Source of the DNA: Frankiaceae bacterium
Lineage (GTDB): Bacteria > Actinomycetota > Actinomycetes > JAFAQI01
DNA length: 13,737 nucleotides
Direction: 5' to 3'
Assembly: GCA_030840615.1 (NCBI GenBank)
Contig: JAVEEE010000453.1
Coordinates: 1-13,737, forward strand
Shown here: in pieces, positions 7,166 through 13,162 of the stretch
Layout: the number at the start of each line of letters is the position of its first letter
How positions within the stretch are numbered: position 1 is the first letter of the stretch
Made by a program: the position numbers and the translations under genes
Notes under the pieces: model-generated
Told to the model about the DNA's origin: nothing
The model's input: only the letters and a program-made list of their open reading frames with translations
The model's database searches: none

Positions 7166-8287
7166 TCAGCTCCGGCTGTCGAGAAGGCTGCACAGCTTCT
7201 CGGTGGTGGCGATCCACTCCTCGACGAGCTCGAAGACCACCTCGTGCGTCGGCCGGATCTTGTTCATCCGCCCCACGATCTGTCCCACCGGGAAGCCCGA
7301 GAGCTCGCGGTTGTGTGCGCGGGTGACCCGCCGCGCCATCTCGCCGTAGAGGATTCCCTGCAGCGGCATCGGCAGGGTCTTGGGGGCCTCGTCGGCCTCC
7401 CACGCCTCGGTCCACTTGGTCCGCAACTGGCGGGCCGGCTTGCCGGTCATCGCCCGTGACCGCACGGTGTCCCGCGAGTCGGCCGCGAGGATGTTCTGCT
7501 GTGCCTCGGACGGTGTGTCGGCCTCCGCGACGGTCAGCCAGATCGATCCGGTCCACGCGCCCTGCGCGCCGAGCGCGAGCCCGGCCGTCATCTGCCGACC
7601 AGTGCCGATTCCACCGGCGGCGAGCACCGGCACGTCCGGTCCCACCGCGTCGACGACTTCGGGAACGAGCACCATCGTGGAGATGTCACCGGTGTGGCCA
7701 CCGGCTTCCGTGCCCTGCGCGACGACGACGTCGACACCGATCTCGACCTGCTTCTCGGCATGCCGCTTGCTGCCGACGAGGGCGGCAACGAGGATGCCGT
7801 GCTCGTGTGCCCGGTCGACGACCTCCTTCGGCGGGGGGCCGAGCGCGTTGACGAGCAACTTGACCCCGTCGTGCTTCAGCGTGGTCTCGACGGCACGGGT
7901 GGCCTGGTCGTCGACGCCTAGCCCGGCTGCACGCGCGCGCTCGTCGTAGTCGTCCGGAAGCGGCGGGACGCCGTACTCGCTGAGGATCTTGTCGGTGTAG
8001 TCCCAGTACTCCTGCGGGATCATCGCGCGGAGCTCATCGGCACTGGGCTGGACGCCACCCTTGCCGACGTAGTTCGCCGGCATGACCAGGTCGACGCCGT
8101 AGGGCTTGCCGTCGATGTGGTCGTCGATCCAGGCCAGCTCGATCTCGAGCTCTTCGGGCGTGAACGCCAGCGCGCCGAGCACGCCGAAGCCGCCGGCGCG
8201 GCTGACCGCCGCGACGACGTCACGGCAGTGCGAAAACGCGAAGATCGGGAACTCGATGCCGAACATGTCGCAGACCGGTGTGCGCAA
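7166..8287 (-). CDS. Nitronate monooxygenase (2-nitropropane dioxygenase) family flavoenzyme
   Basis: A 373-residue TIM-barrel FMN enzyme. Residues 31-40 (AGGFGVLGAL) form the N-terminal flavin-binding turn. GTEAGGHTG at 192-200 carries the family's catalytic His (His198), and AAGGIGTGRQMTAGLALGAQGAWTGSIWL is the FMN-phosphate region. Family members oxidise alkyl nitronates; others in the superfamily are enoyl reductases or unassigned. Compared with compact members there is an extra helical stretch at about residues 70-135. The start is TTG at 8287, chosen because GGAGG at 8294-8298 sits exactly six bases upstream. The only other nearby TTG is out of frame. It is the first gene of an operon with the PPOX protein, opposite the F420-dependent reductase. 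Together these suggest oxidation or reduction of a nitro or unsaturated carbonyl compound, which is inference. Confidence 0.88.
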   Translation of the reverse strand: MRTPVCDMFGIEFPIFAFSHCRDVVAAVSRAGGFGVLGALAFTPEELEIELAWIDDHIDGKPYGVDLVMPANYVGKGGVQPSADELRAMIPQEYWDYTDKILSEYGVPPLPDDYDERARAAGLGVDDQATRAVETTLKHDGVKLLVNALGPPPKEVVDRAHEHGILVAALVGSKRHAEKQVEIGVDVVVAQGTEAGGHTGDISTMVLVPEVVDAVGPDVPVLAAGGIGTGRQMTAGLALGAQGAWTGSIWLTVAEADTPSEAQQNILAADSRDTVRSRAMTGKPARQLRTKWTEAWEADEAPKTLPMPLQGILYGEMARRVTRAHNRELSGFPVGQIVGRMNKIRPTHEVVFELVEEWIATTEKLCSLLDSRS

Positions 8288-8309
8288 GGCAAGCCTCCGG
8301 GAGCCATTT

Positions 8310-8324
8310 CTGACGGGGCGTCAG
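8310..8324. promoter_or_regulatory. Shared palindromic operator CTGACGGGGCGTCAG (copy 1)
   Basis: A perfect inverted repeat with 6-bp arms CTGACG/CGTCAG around GGG, in the 59-bp divergent gap between the nitronate monooxygenase and Ddn-type genes. It overlaps the candidate -35 of the rightward promoter and the predicted start site of the leftward one. It matches the palindrome at 13128-13142 (read on the minus strand) at 14 of 15 positions. Size and symmetry fit a TetR-type dimer site. No regulator is identified. Confidence 0.65.
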
Positions 8325-8339
8325 GTTGCAGGGTACGGT
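8310..8339 (+). promoter_or_regulatory. Candidate leaderless promoter of the Ddn-HAD operon
   Basis: The -35-like CTGACG (8310-8315) and -10-like TACGGT (8334-8339) are separated by 18 bp. The GTG at 8347 lies seven bases after the -10, so transcription would begin at or next to the start codon. No ribosome site is present, consistent with a leaderless mRNA. Confidence 0.5.
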
Positions 8340-8358
8340 GCCTCGCGTGACGTCTCAA
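8330..8358 (-). promoter_or_regulatory. Candidate promoter of the nitronate monooxygenase-PPOX operon
   Basis: On the minus strand, TTGAGA (8353-8358, five of six matches to the -35 consensus) is followed by a 17-bp spacer and TACCCT (8330-8335). Predicted transcription starts near 8323, at the edge of the palindrome 8310-8324. It runs face-to-face with the opposing promoter, and the two -10 boxes overlap (8330-8335 and 8334-8339), so both cannot be occupied at once. Confidence 0.5.
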
Positions 8359-8838
8359 CCAGAGGCCCAGCGGGCAACGTCGTCGTTCGAGACCCCGACC
8401 AGCGAACAGATCGTGGCCGTCAGCGCCAAGCACGTCGCGATGATGGAGAGCTCCGCCGCCGACGACACCTGGATCTGGGTGGGCATGGAGCACCTGCTCC
8501 TGCACACGGTCGGGCGCAAGAGCGGCAACCTGCACAAGGTGGCACTGCCGTTCTGGCGCGACCCGGACGGGAACCGGGTCGTGGTGGCGTCGTTCGGCGG
8601 CGCCCCGACCGACCCGGCATGGTTCCTCAACCTGTCGGACCGGACCGCCAACCCGGACGTGCTCGTGCGGGTGCAGGGCGGGCTGTTCCGGTCGGACCAG
8701 CAGGTCCTCGACGGCGCGGACCACGAGCGGACGTGGGCCGGCCTGGTGGCCGATCGACCCTGGTACGACGACTACACGGTCAAGGCCGGCGGCCGGCGCA
8801 TCCCGCTGGTCCGGCTCCCCGAGACCCGCTCCGCCTAG
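8347..8838 (+). CDS. Ddn-type F420H2-dependent nitroreductase/quinone reductase family protein
   Basis: A 163-residue protein of the DUF385/Ddn family. Residues 49-97 carry the family pattern: HLLLHTVGRKSG, then PFWRDPDGNRVVVASFGG, then PAWFLNL. ANPDVLVRVQGG follows at 101-112. In relatives the Gly-Arg-Lys-Ser-Gly loop (56-60) and following residues contact the F420 phosphate and tail, and the enzymes reduce quinones or nitroimidazoles. The chosen start is GTG at 8347, which fits a leaderless promoter; an in-frame TTG at 8326 would add seven residues but overlaps the promoter elements. A HAD gene follows within 22-37 bp, so they are probably co-transcribed. Proximity to a PPOX-fold protein and a nitronate monooxygenase suggests linked redox steps. 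Confidence 0.87.
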   Translation: MTSQPEAQRATSSFETPTSEQIVAVSAKHVAMMESSAADDTWIWVGMEHLLLHTVGRKSGNLHKVALPFWRDPDGNRVVVASFGGAPTDPAWFLNLSDRTANPDVLVRVQGGLFRSDQQVLDGADHERTWAGLVADRPWYDDYTVKAGGRRIPLVRLPETRSA

Positions 8839-8875
8839 CCGGTCCGTTGGCTCGTGACCCTTGCTTCGTGACCCC

Positions 8876-9493
8876 GTGCCTCGCGACCGGGATGTCGTCG
8901 CGGTGGTGTTCGACCTCGGCGGCGTCCTCGCTGACTTCGGTGGCGTCGGCCCGATGCGCGACCTCGCCGGCATCGACTCGGACGAAGAGCTCTGGCGACG
9001 TTGGCTGGCGTGCGAGTCGGTGCGCGCCTTCGAGCGTGGTCACTGCACACCCGAGGACTTCGCCACGGGGCTCGTCGCAGAGTGGGAGCTGACTGTCCAG
9101 CCCGCTGACCTTCTCGCTGCATTCCGCGGTTGGCTGGTTGGGCCCTACGCCGGTGCGGAAGACCTGGTTCGCCAGGTGGGCGAGACGGTGACGGTTGCCT
9201 GCCTGAGCAACACCAACGCGGTGCACTGGGAGGCCGGCGCCTCGCGATGGCCGATGCTCGCGGAGTTCGACCGGACGTTCCTGTCGTTTCAGATCGGCCT
9301 GGTGAAACCGGACCGCGAGATCTTCCAACACGTCGTGACGGAGCTCGGGCTACCTGCGCGTCAGGTGCTGTTTCTCGATGACAACGAGGTGAACGTCGAG
9401 GCCGCCCTCGACGTGGGCATGCAGGCGCAGCGCACGGCCGGCGTGGCTGCGGCACGCGCGGCGATCATCGAAGCAGGTGTCCTGCCGGCGTGA
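8876..9493 (+). CDS. HAD-superfamily hydrolase, YihX-like sugar-phosphate phosphatase type
   Basis: A protein of about 205 residues from GTG 8876. An in-frame TTG at 8861 would add five; neither has a clear ribosome site. Motif I is VVFDLGGVLADF: the nucleophile Asp is present, but the usual second Asp is Gly, as in YihX (FDLGN). Motif II is in CLSNTNAVHWE, the Lys of motif III is in GLVKPDREIFQHV, and motif IV is FLDDNEVNVEAA. The whole C-terminal half resembles E. coli YihX, a glucose-1-phosphate phosphatase, so a small phosphorylated sugar-like substrate is possible. Specificity is not predictable. It follows the Ddn-type gene closely and ends convergent with a small minus-strand gene 15 bp away. 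Confidence 0.87.
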   Translation: MPRDRDVVAVVFDLGGVLADFGGVGPMRDLAGIDSDEELWRRWLACESVRAFERGHCTPEDFATGLVAEWELTVQPADLLAAFRGWLVGPYAGAEDLVRQVGETVTVACLSNTNAVHWEAGASRWPMLAEFDRTFLSFQIGLVKPDREIFQHVVTELGLPARQVLFLDDNEVNVEAALDVGMQAQRTAGVAAARAAIIEAGVLPA

Positions 9494-9508
9494 TGCCGGT
9501 CGGACGGC

Positions 9509-9718
9509 CTAGCGTCGCGTCGTGGTGACGTCGTCTGCGGTTGCGGCGGCACGCTGGCGAGGCACGATCGTGCCTTCCCGCCGGATGTCCGCTCGTTCGT
9601 CGCGAGCTCGCAGGTCAGCGAGGAGCTTGGCGTCCGACGCGCTGAGGCGTCCCGTGTCGGCCAGTGATGCGAGGCAGCGCAGCGCAGTGTCCTCGTCCCG
9701 GGTCAGTCTTTCGGTCAT
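9509..9718 (-). CDS. Small hypothetical protein
   Basis: About 69 residues from ATG 9718; an ATG two codons upstream (9724) is equally possible. Neither has a good ribosome site. The sequence is charged and helical with no Cys cluster or membrane segment: LTRDEDTALRCLASLADTGRLSASDAKLLADLRARDERADIRREG. It ends in a basic, Thr-rich tail. Third codon positions are mostly G or C, as expected for a real gene here. No family is recognised. It lies between the convergent HAD gene and the end of the beta-propeller gene, 116 bp downstream of the latter, so it could be the tail of that operon or stand alone. Confidence 0.5.
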   Translation of the reverse strand: MTERLTRDEDTALRCLASLADTGRLSASDAKLLADLRARDERADIRREGTIVPRQRAAATADDVTTTRR

Positions 9719-9840
9719 GCACATCGAGTCGGGACGTTTGCGCTCGGAACCTACGGCCGGACGGGTTAGTCCTCGGGTGGTTTGACCAGGCGGATTTCGT
9801 GCCCTCCGTGACTAGACACCGGTTGCGGGCGGTCGGGATG
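9719..9840. other. Intergenic region with a near-palindrome GTGACTAGACAC
   Basis: This gap follows the beta-propeller gene and precedes the small hypothetical gene. At 9808-9819, GTGACTAGACAC is self-complementary at 10 of 12 positions. It shares the 9-mer GACTAGACA with the TetR-side palindrome (6026-6034). TAGGTT on the minus strand (9748-9753) could be a -10, but no convincing -35 was found. No terminator-like hairpin with a T-run was seen. Confidence 0.35.
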
Positions 9841-11406
9841 TCAGCCCAGGTAGCCGGCGAAACCGCGTGTCTGGTCGTGCTGCTTGCGGCAACCCGCCGA
9901 GTCGTAGGACGGCCCGCAGTCCTGCGTGAAGCTGCCCCACGGCGTGCCATCCGGCGCCACCGCGGCACCGATGAAGTCGTTGCCGAACATCTGCTGGTTG
10001 AACGGCGGGGGGTAAGGGAGCGGCGTGCCGCCGGGTCCCTCGAGATAGCCGGACCCCTGCACGCTGTCGCCGTAGAGGAGCGGACGGTTCGACGCGTTCA
10101 CCCGGCCGCTCAGGAAGACCGGCCCGCCCGCCGACCGGACCCCCGCGAGGACATTGCGCGTGGAGGTCACGTAGCCGTCCCACGTCGTCTGTCCCTTGCG
10201 ATGCCCGAGGTAGGCGAACGCGAGGTCGCCTCGACCCGACGACGCCATCGCCCACTGCATGATCGCCGTGACACCGGGAGCAGTCAGGTCGATCGGCTTG
10301 CTCCAGGTGACGCCGCGGGTGGCGGACAGCCGCAGCAGCAGCCGGTTGCCCTGCTGGTAGGAGAGCAAGAACGTGCCGTCGTTGGTGATGCGCAGCTCCG
10401 GTGACCCGCCGACGTCACCGGGTCCGGGCGTCGGCACCGGCAGTGTCACCGGGGCCCGCTGGCCACGAACCAAGGGGAACGACGCCGCCTCGTCCTTGCT
10501 CCGCGCGAGGTAGGTCTTCCCGCCGCAGGCGACCATGACGTAGAGCGAGCCGTCCGGTGCGGCCTGGGGGTAGTAGCCGTCGATCGCGGAGTAGACCTCG
10601 CCGTTGCCCCCGCACTCCGGGTGCTGCGGGGCGGCACCGGTGAACAGCAGCGCGCGCTGGCTCCAGGTGTCGCCACCGTCCAGTGACCGGTAACACATGC
10701 GGCCGGCGATGACCGGACTCACGAAGCCGACATTGGTGTTGGCGCAGAAGTACAGGACCGACGGGAAGCCATGCGGCTTCGCTGCGCCGGCCGGTGCGCG
10801 GCCGGAGGTGAAGCGCGGGTTCTCCGGCAGTGTCAGGCCGGTGATGACTGTGTGATGCCAGTGCCGGAGGTCGTCGCTCCAGTTGATGTGCGCCGGGCCC
10901 TCCTGCTGCGGACCGAGCGCCGGGGCGAGCGGAATCGGGCCGTAGTCCTCGAAGAACATCCGCCCGGATGCGGGGTCGACGTAGTCGCTGTGGTCGGTCG
11001 GGTTCCACGTCACACCGGAGGGCTTGAGAAGCCGCCAGTGCGCGCCATGGTCGGTTGTCACCGCGAGCCCGGCCGGGCTGGCGTTGGACTGCGACCGGGA
11101 GTTCTGGTCGATGGGTGCGGTGCCCGTGCCGAGCAGCCCGCTGGGCAACACGGCCGGCGTGTAGACGACGCTGCCGTCGTTGCGGATCACGAGGTGGCTC
11201 TCCGCGCCGGGGTATCCGGTCGTGTGGCCGCAGGCGCGCGGCAGCTGTCGGGGTTGGCGAGCCAGGACCCGACCCCCGGCGTGATGGGCGACGACGCTGC
11301 TGCTGCAGCCGGGTCGGCCGTGGGTGGCAGTGCTCGCGGTGGCGGGCAGGATCGCGGCACAGATCGCGGTCGCCGCGGCAGCGACCCCCAACAGCCTGCG
11401 TCTCAT
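9841..11406 (-). CDS. Secreted BNR/Asp-box beta-propeller protein (sialidase-like fold)
   Basis: A 521-residue protein with a signal peptide: MRRRLL, a hydrophobic Ala-rich core and a likely cleavage after PATAS near residue 25. It contains Asp-box motifs (S/T-x-D-x-G-x-x-W) at residues 117-124 (TTDHGAHW) and 241-248 (SLDGGDTW). A degenerate copy at 361-368 (SATRGVTW) lacks the Asp. Such motifs mark sialidase/BNR propellers. Eight Cys in the mature part suggest disulfides, as expected for an exported protein. The Arg triad of true sialidases cannot be confirmed by eye, so glycosidase activity is not claimed. The ATG at 11406 lacks a ribosome site. A long hairpin fills the 44-bp gap after the P450 gene, so expression may be coupled or attenuated. 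Confidence 0.8.
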   Translation of the reverse strand: MRRRLLGVAAAATAICAAILPATASTATHGRPGCSSSVVAHHAGGRVLARQPRQLPRACGHTTGYPGAESHLVIRNDGSVVYTPAVLPSGLLGTGTAPIDQNSRSQSNASPAGLAVTTDHGAHWRLLKPSGVTWNPTDHSDYVDPASGRMFFEDYGPIPLAPALGPQQEGPAHINWSDDLRHWHHTVITGLTLPENPRFTSGRAPAGAAKPHGFPSVLYFCANTNVGFVSPVIAGRMCYRSLDGGDTWSQRALLFTGAAPQHPECGGNGEVYSAIDGYYPQAAPDGSLYVMVACGGKTYLARSKDEAASFPLVRGQRAPVTLPVPTPGPGDVGGSPELRITNDGTFLLSYQQGNRLLLRLSATRGVTWSKPIDLTAPGVTAIMQWAMASSGRGDLAFAYLGHRKGQTTWDGYVTSTRNVLAGVRSAGGPVFLSGRVNASNRPLLYGDSVQGSGYLEGPGGTPLPYPPPFNQQMFGNDFIGAAVAPDGTPWGSFTQDCGPSYDSAGCRKQHDQTRGFAGYLG

Positions 11407-11408
11407 GT

Positions 11409-11445
11409 CAGCAGGAGTTCGACGTCGAGGCTGCCCGTCCTGCTG
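11409..11445 (-). promoter_or_regulatory. Intercistronic hairpin between the P450 and propeller genes
   Basis: Perfect 8-bp arms CAGCAGGA (11409-11416) and TCCTGCTG (11438-11445) enclose 21 bases, which contain the 10-bp palindrome TCGACGTCGA (11419-11428). In the transcript the 3' arm ends two bases before the propeller ATG. The only AGGA-like ribosome sequence is in the paired 5' arm, so the fold could hide or reposition the initiation site. There is no T-run, so it is not a classic terminator. Confidence 0.5.
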
Positions 11446-11450
11446 CCAGG

Positions 11451-12647
11451 TCAGCCATGAGCAGGCACCAGCCGAACCGGCAGCGAGCGAAGCGCGTTGT
11501 TGAGGTTGCTGCGCAGCCGAACCGGCGCCCCGGTGAGCTCGATCGTCGGAAAGGTCGCCAGCAGCTCGGTGAAGAAGACGCGCGCCTCGAGTCGGGCGAG
11601 ATGGGCTCCGACGCAGAAGTGCTCCGCGACACCGAAAGAGAGGTGCCGGTTGGGAGTGCGCCGTACGTCGAAGCGCTGCGGTTCGAAGAACACGTCCTCG
11701 TCACGGTTGGCCGACGTGTAGAACAGCACGACCTTGTCGCCCGCGGAGATGTCGACGCCGCGCAAGCGGGTGTCGGCTGTCGCCGTACGACGGAAGTAGT
11801 GCAGCGGGTTGACCCAGCGCAGCATCTCCTCGATCGCGACCGGCACGAGCGACGGATCGTCGCGGAGCAGCTCGAGCTGCGCCTGGTGCTGCAGCAGGGC
11901 CAGCAACCCCGAGGACAGCAGCGTTGCGGTCGTGTCCTGCCCGGCGGTGACGAGCTGCACGAACAACGAGGCGAACTCGACAGGTGTGTGCGCCGACAGC
12001 AGCACCGCGGTCAGGTCATCGGGCTGGGTCTGTGCGGCTGCTCGGGCCGAGGCGAACTCGTAGGCGTAGAGCCCCATCTCCTGGCTGGCCTGGCCGGCCG
12101 ACTCGACGTCAGCGGCGTAGGCGGGGTCCTGACCGCGGGTGATGCGCTCGGCCAACGTGTGCATCCGGTCCCAGTCGGCGGACGGCAGCCCCATGACCTG
12201 ACCGATGACGCGCGTGGGCAACGAGGCTGCGACGTCGGACACGAAGTCGACGTGACCGGCCGCGGCGGCAGTGTCGAAGATCTCGCGGCAGATCCGGCGG
12301 ATGTCGTCCTCCAGGCGGGTGACCGCGCGCGGCGTGAGGCGGGCGACGAGCGGCTGTCGCACCTCGCGGTGCCGGGGCGGGTCCATCGCCAGCAACATGC
12401 CGCGCATCTGCTCGAGTCGCGGCGGGTCGAGGTCCTCGAGCACGACGCCGCCGAGCGCCGACGAGAAGACATCGGGATGCCGCGAGACGTGCTCGACGTC
12501 GGCATGCTTCAAGACTGCCCAGAAGCCGCCGGCCGGCGTCTCCTGCCGGTGCACCGGCGAGCTGCGGCGGAGCTCGGTGAACACCTCGTGCGGCGGCCCG
12601 CTGACGTAGGCGTCGGGGTCGGCGAGATCGACGGCGGGCATCGCCAC
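11451..12647 (-). CDS. Cytochrome P450
   Basis: A 398-residue soluble bacterial P450, normal length. The I-helix oxygen-activation motif is AGQDTT (235-240). ExxR is Glu274-Met-Leu-Arg277, and FEPQRFDV (321-328) is the PERF region. The heme ligand is Cys345 in FGVAEHFCVGAHLARLE. The heme loop departs from FGxGxHxCxG: Ala341 replaces the second Gly. The overall style resembles actinobacterial CYPs that hydroxylate steroids, terpenoids or other hydrophobic substrates, but the subfamily cannot be set by eye. The substrate is unknown, and the ferredoxin and reductase partners are not in the window. The start is GTG at 12647 (ATG at 12641 also possible), 4 bp after the cupin stop, so the two are translationally coupled. 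No steroid ring-degradation genes are visible nearby. Confidence 0.94.
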   Translation of the reverse strand: MAMPAVDLADPDAYVSGPPHEVFTELRRSSPVHRQETPAGGFWAVLKHADVEHVSRHPDVFSSALGGVVLEDLDPPRLEQMRGMLLAMDPPRHREVRQPLVARLTPRAVTRLEDDIRRICREIFDTAAAAGHVDFVSDVAASLPTRVIGQVMGLPSADWDRMHTLAERITRGQDPAYAADVESAGQASQEMGLYAYEFASARAAAQTQPDDLTAVLLSAHTPVEFASLFVQLVTAGQDTTATLLSSGLLALLQHQAQLELLRDDPSLVPVAIEEMLRWVNPLHYFRRTATADTRLRGVDISAGDKVVLFYTSANRDEDVFFEPQRFDVRRTPNRHLSFGVAEHFCVGAHLARLEARVFFTELLATFPTIELTGAPVRLRSNLNNALRSLPVRLVPAHG

Positions 12648-12651
12648 GGGT

Positions 12652-13107
12652 TCAGCTGACGAGGACGGACGGGCGCGCCAGGCCCTGCGCCTCGCACAAC
12701 GCGTAGTAGGCCGCGAGCGTGCCCGGGCCGTCGGTGATCGACTCGACGCTGCCGTCGCCGCGCAGGTTGAGGTTGGCGCCGTACATGTGGAACCAGGCTC
12801 GGGTGTCGTCCTCGAGCACCTCGAGCGTGTGCACCGACCCGGCCGGCTCGTAAAGGAATGAGCCGGCCCGGTTGACGTAGTCGTACTCCCGGTACTTCCA
12901 CGCCCCCGACGTCGTGTAGCCGAACACGGGCCCGGTGTGCCGGTGGGTCTGCACCGCGAAGCCGGACTGGAAGACGTTCTCCACGATCCAGAGGCCCTCG
13001 GCCTCGTCGACCCGGATCACCTTGAGCAGGTTGCCGTCGCCGATGTCGACGAACGGCAGGTCGTCTCGCCCGACGTGCACGGCCAGCGGCAGCGCTTGGG
13101 TTGTCAT
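12652..13107 (-). CDS. Cupin dioxygenase of the 2,4'-dihydroxyacetophenone dioxygenase type
   Basis: A 151-residue single-domain cupin from ATG 13107. GTG/TTG-type extension to 13125 would read through the promoter. His55 and His57 (QTHRHTGP), Glu74 (YREYD) and His93 (EPAGSVHTL) fit the cupin metal-binding motifs. The phrases HRHTGPVFGYTTSGAWKYREYD and GSFLYEPAGSVHTLEV resemble proteins annotated as 2,4'-dihydroxyacetophenone dioxygenase family, Fe-dependent enzymes that cleave a carbon-carbon bond next to a ketone. Many relatives are untested, so the reaction is tentative. There is no ribosome site; GATACT lies six bases upstream of the ATG, suggesting a leaderless transcript. It heads the cupin-P450 operon and shares a divergent operator-promoter with the amidohydrolase. 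Confidence 0.82.
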   Translation of the reverse strand: MTTQALPLAVHVGRDDLPFVDIGDGNLLKVIRVDEAEGLWIVENVFQSGFAVQTHRHTGPVFGYTTSGAWKYREYDYVNRAGSFLYEPAGSVHTLEVLEDDTRAWFHMYGANLNLRGDGSVESITDGPGTLAAYYALCEAQGLARPSVLVS

Positions 13108-13113
13108 GGGGGG

Positions 13114-13142
13114 AGTATCACCCAAAACTGACGACCCGTCAG
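13114..13142 (-). promoter_or_regulatory. Candidate leaderless promoter of the cupin-P450 operon
   Basis: The -35-like CTGACG (13137-13142) is one half of the palindrome. A 17-bp spacer leads to GATACT (13114-13119), and the cupin ATG at 13107 follows six bases later. Transcription is predicted to start at the ATG. Confidence 0.55.
13128..13142. promoter_or_regulatory. Shared palindromic operator CTGACGACCCGTCAG (copy 2)
   Basis: A perfect inverted repeat with 6-bp arms and a 3-bp centre in the 55-bp divergent gap between the cupin and amidohydrolase genes. On the minus strand it reads CTGACGGGTCGTCAG, one base different from the 8310-8324 site. Its halves serve as -35 elements for two back-to-back promoters, so a bound dimer would occlude both. 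Confidence 0.65.
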
Positions 13143-13156
13143 ATAGCGGTTAGGCT
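13128..13156 (+). promoter_or_regulatory. Candidate leaderless promoter of the amidohydrolase gene
   Basis: The -35-like CTGACG (13128-13133), a 17-bp spacer and -10-like TAGGCT (13151-13156) are followed by the ATG at 13163 after six bases. No ribosome site is present. The geometry mirrors the opposing cupin promoter. Confidence 0.55.
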
Positions 13157-13162
13157 CCGTTC

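Noticed and set aside
7158..7556. Extension of the PPOX gene to 304 residues
   Set aside because: The extra part overlaps the 3' end of the nitronate monooxygenase gene out of frame and has the Arg/Gly-rich look of a shadow frame. The PPOX domain begins right after GTG 7157.
9484..9500. Small GC hairpin CCGGC-N5-GCCGG as terminator of the HAD operon
   Set aside because: Only five base pairs and no T-run, and it overlaps the stop codon. Such short repeats are common in this base composition.
11055..12659. 534-codon open frame on the plus strand
   Set aside because: It lies antisense to the P450 and propeller genes, which have clear family motifs. Its translation is Arg/Gly/Val-rich with no domain, as expected for the reverse of GC-rich coding DNA.
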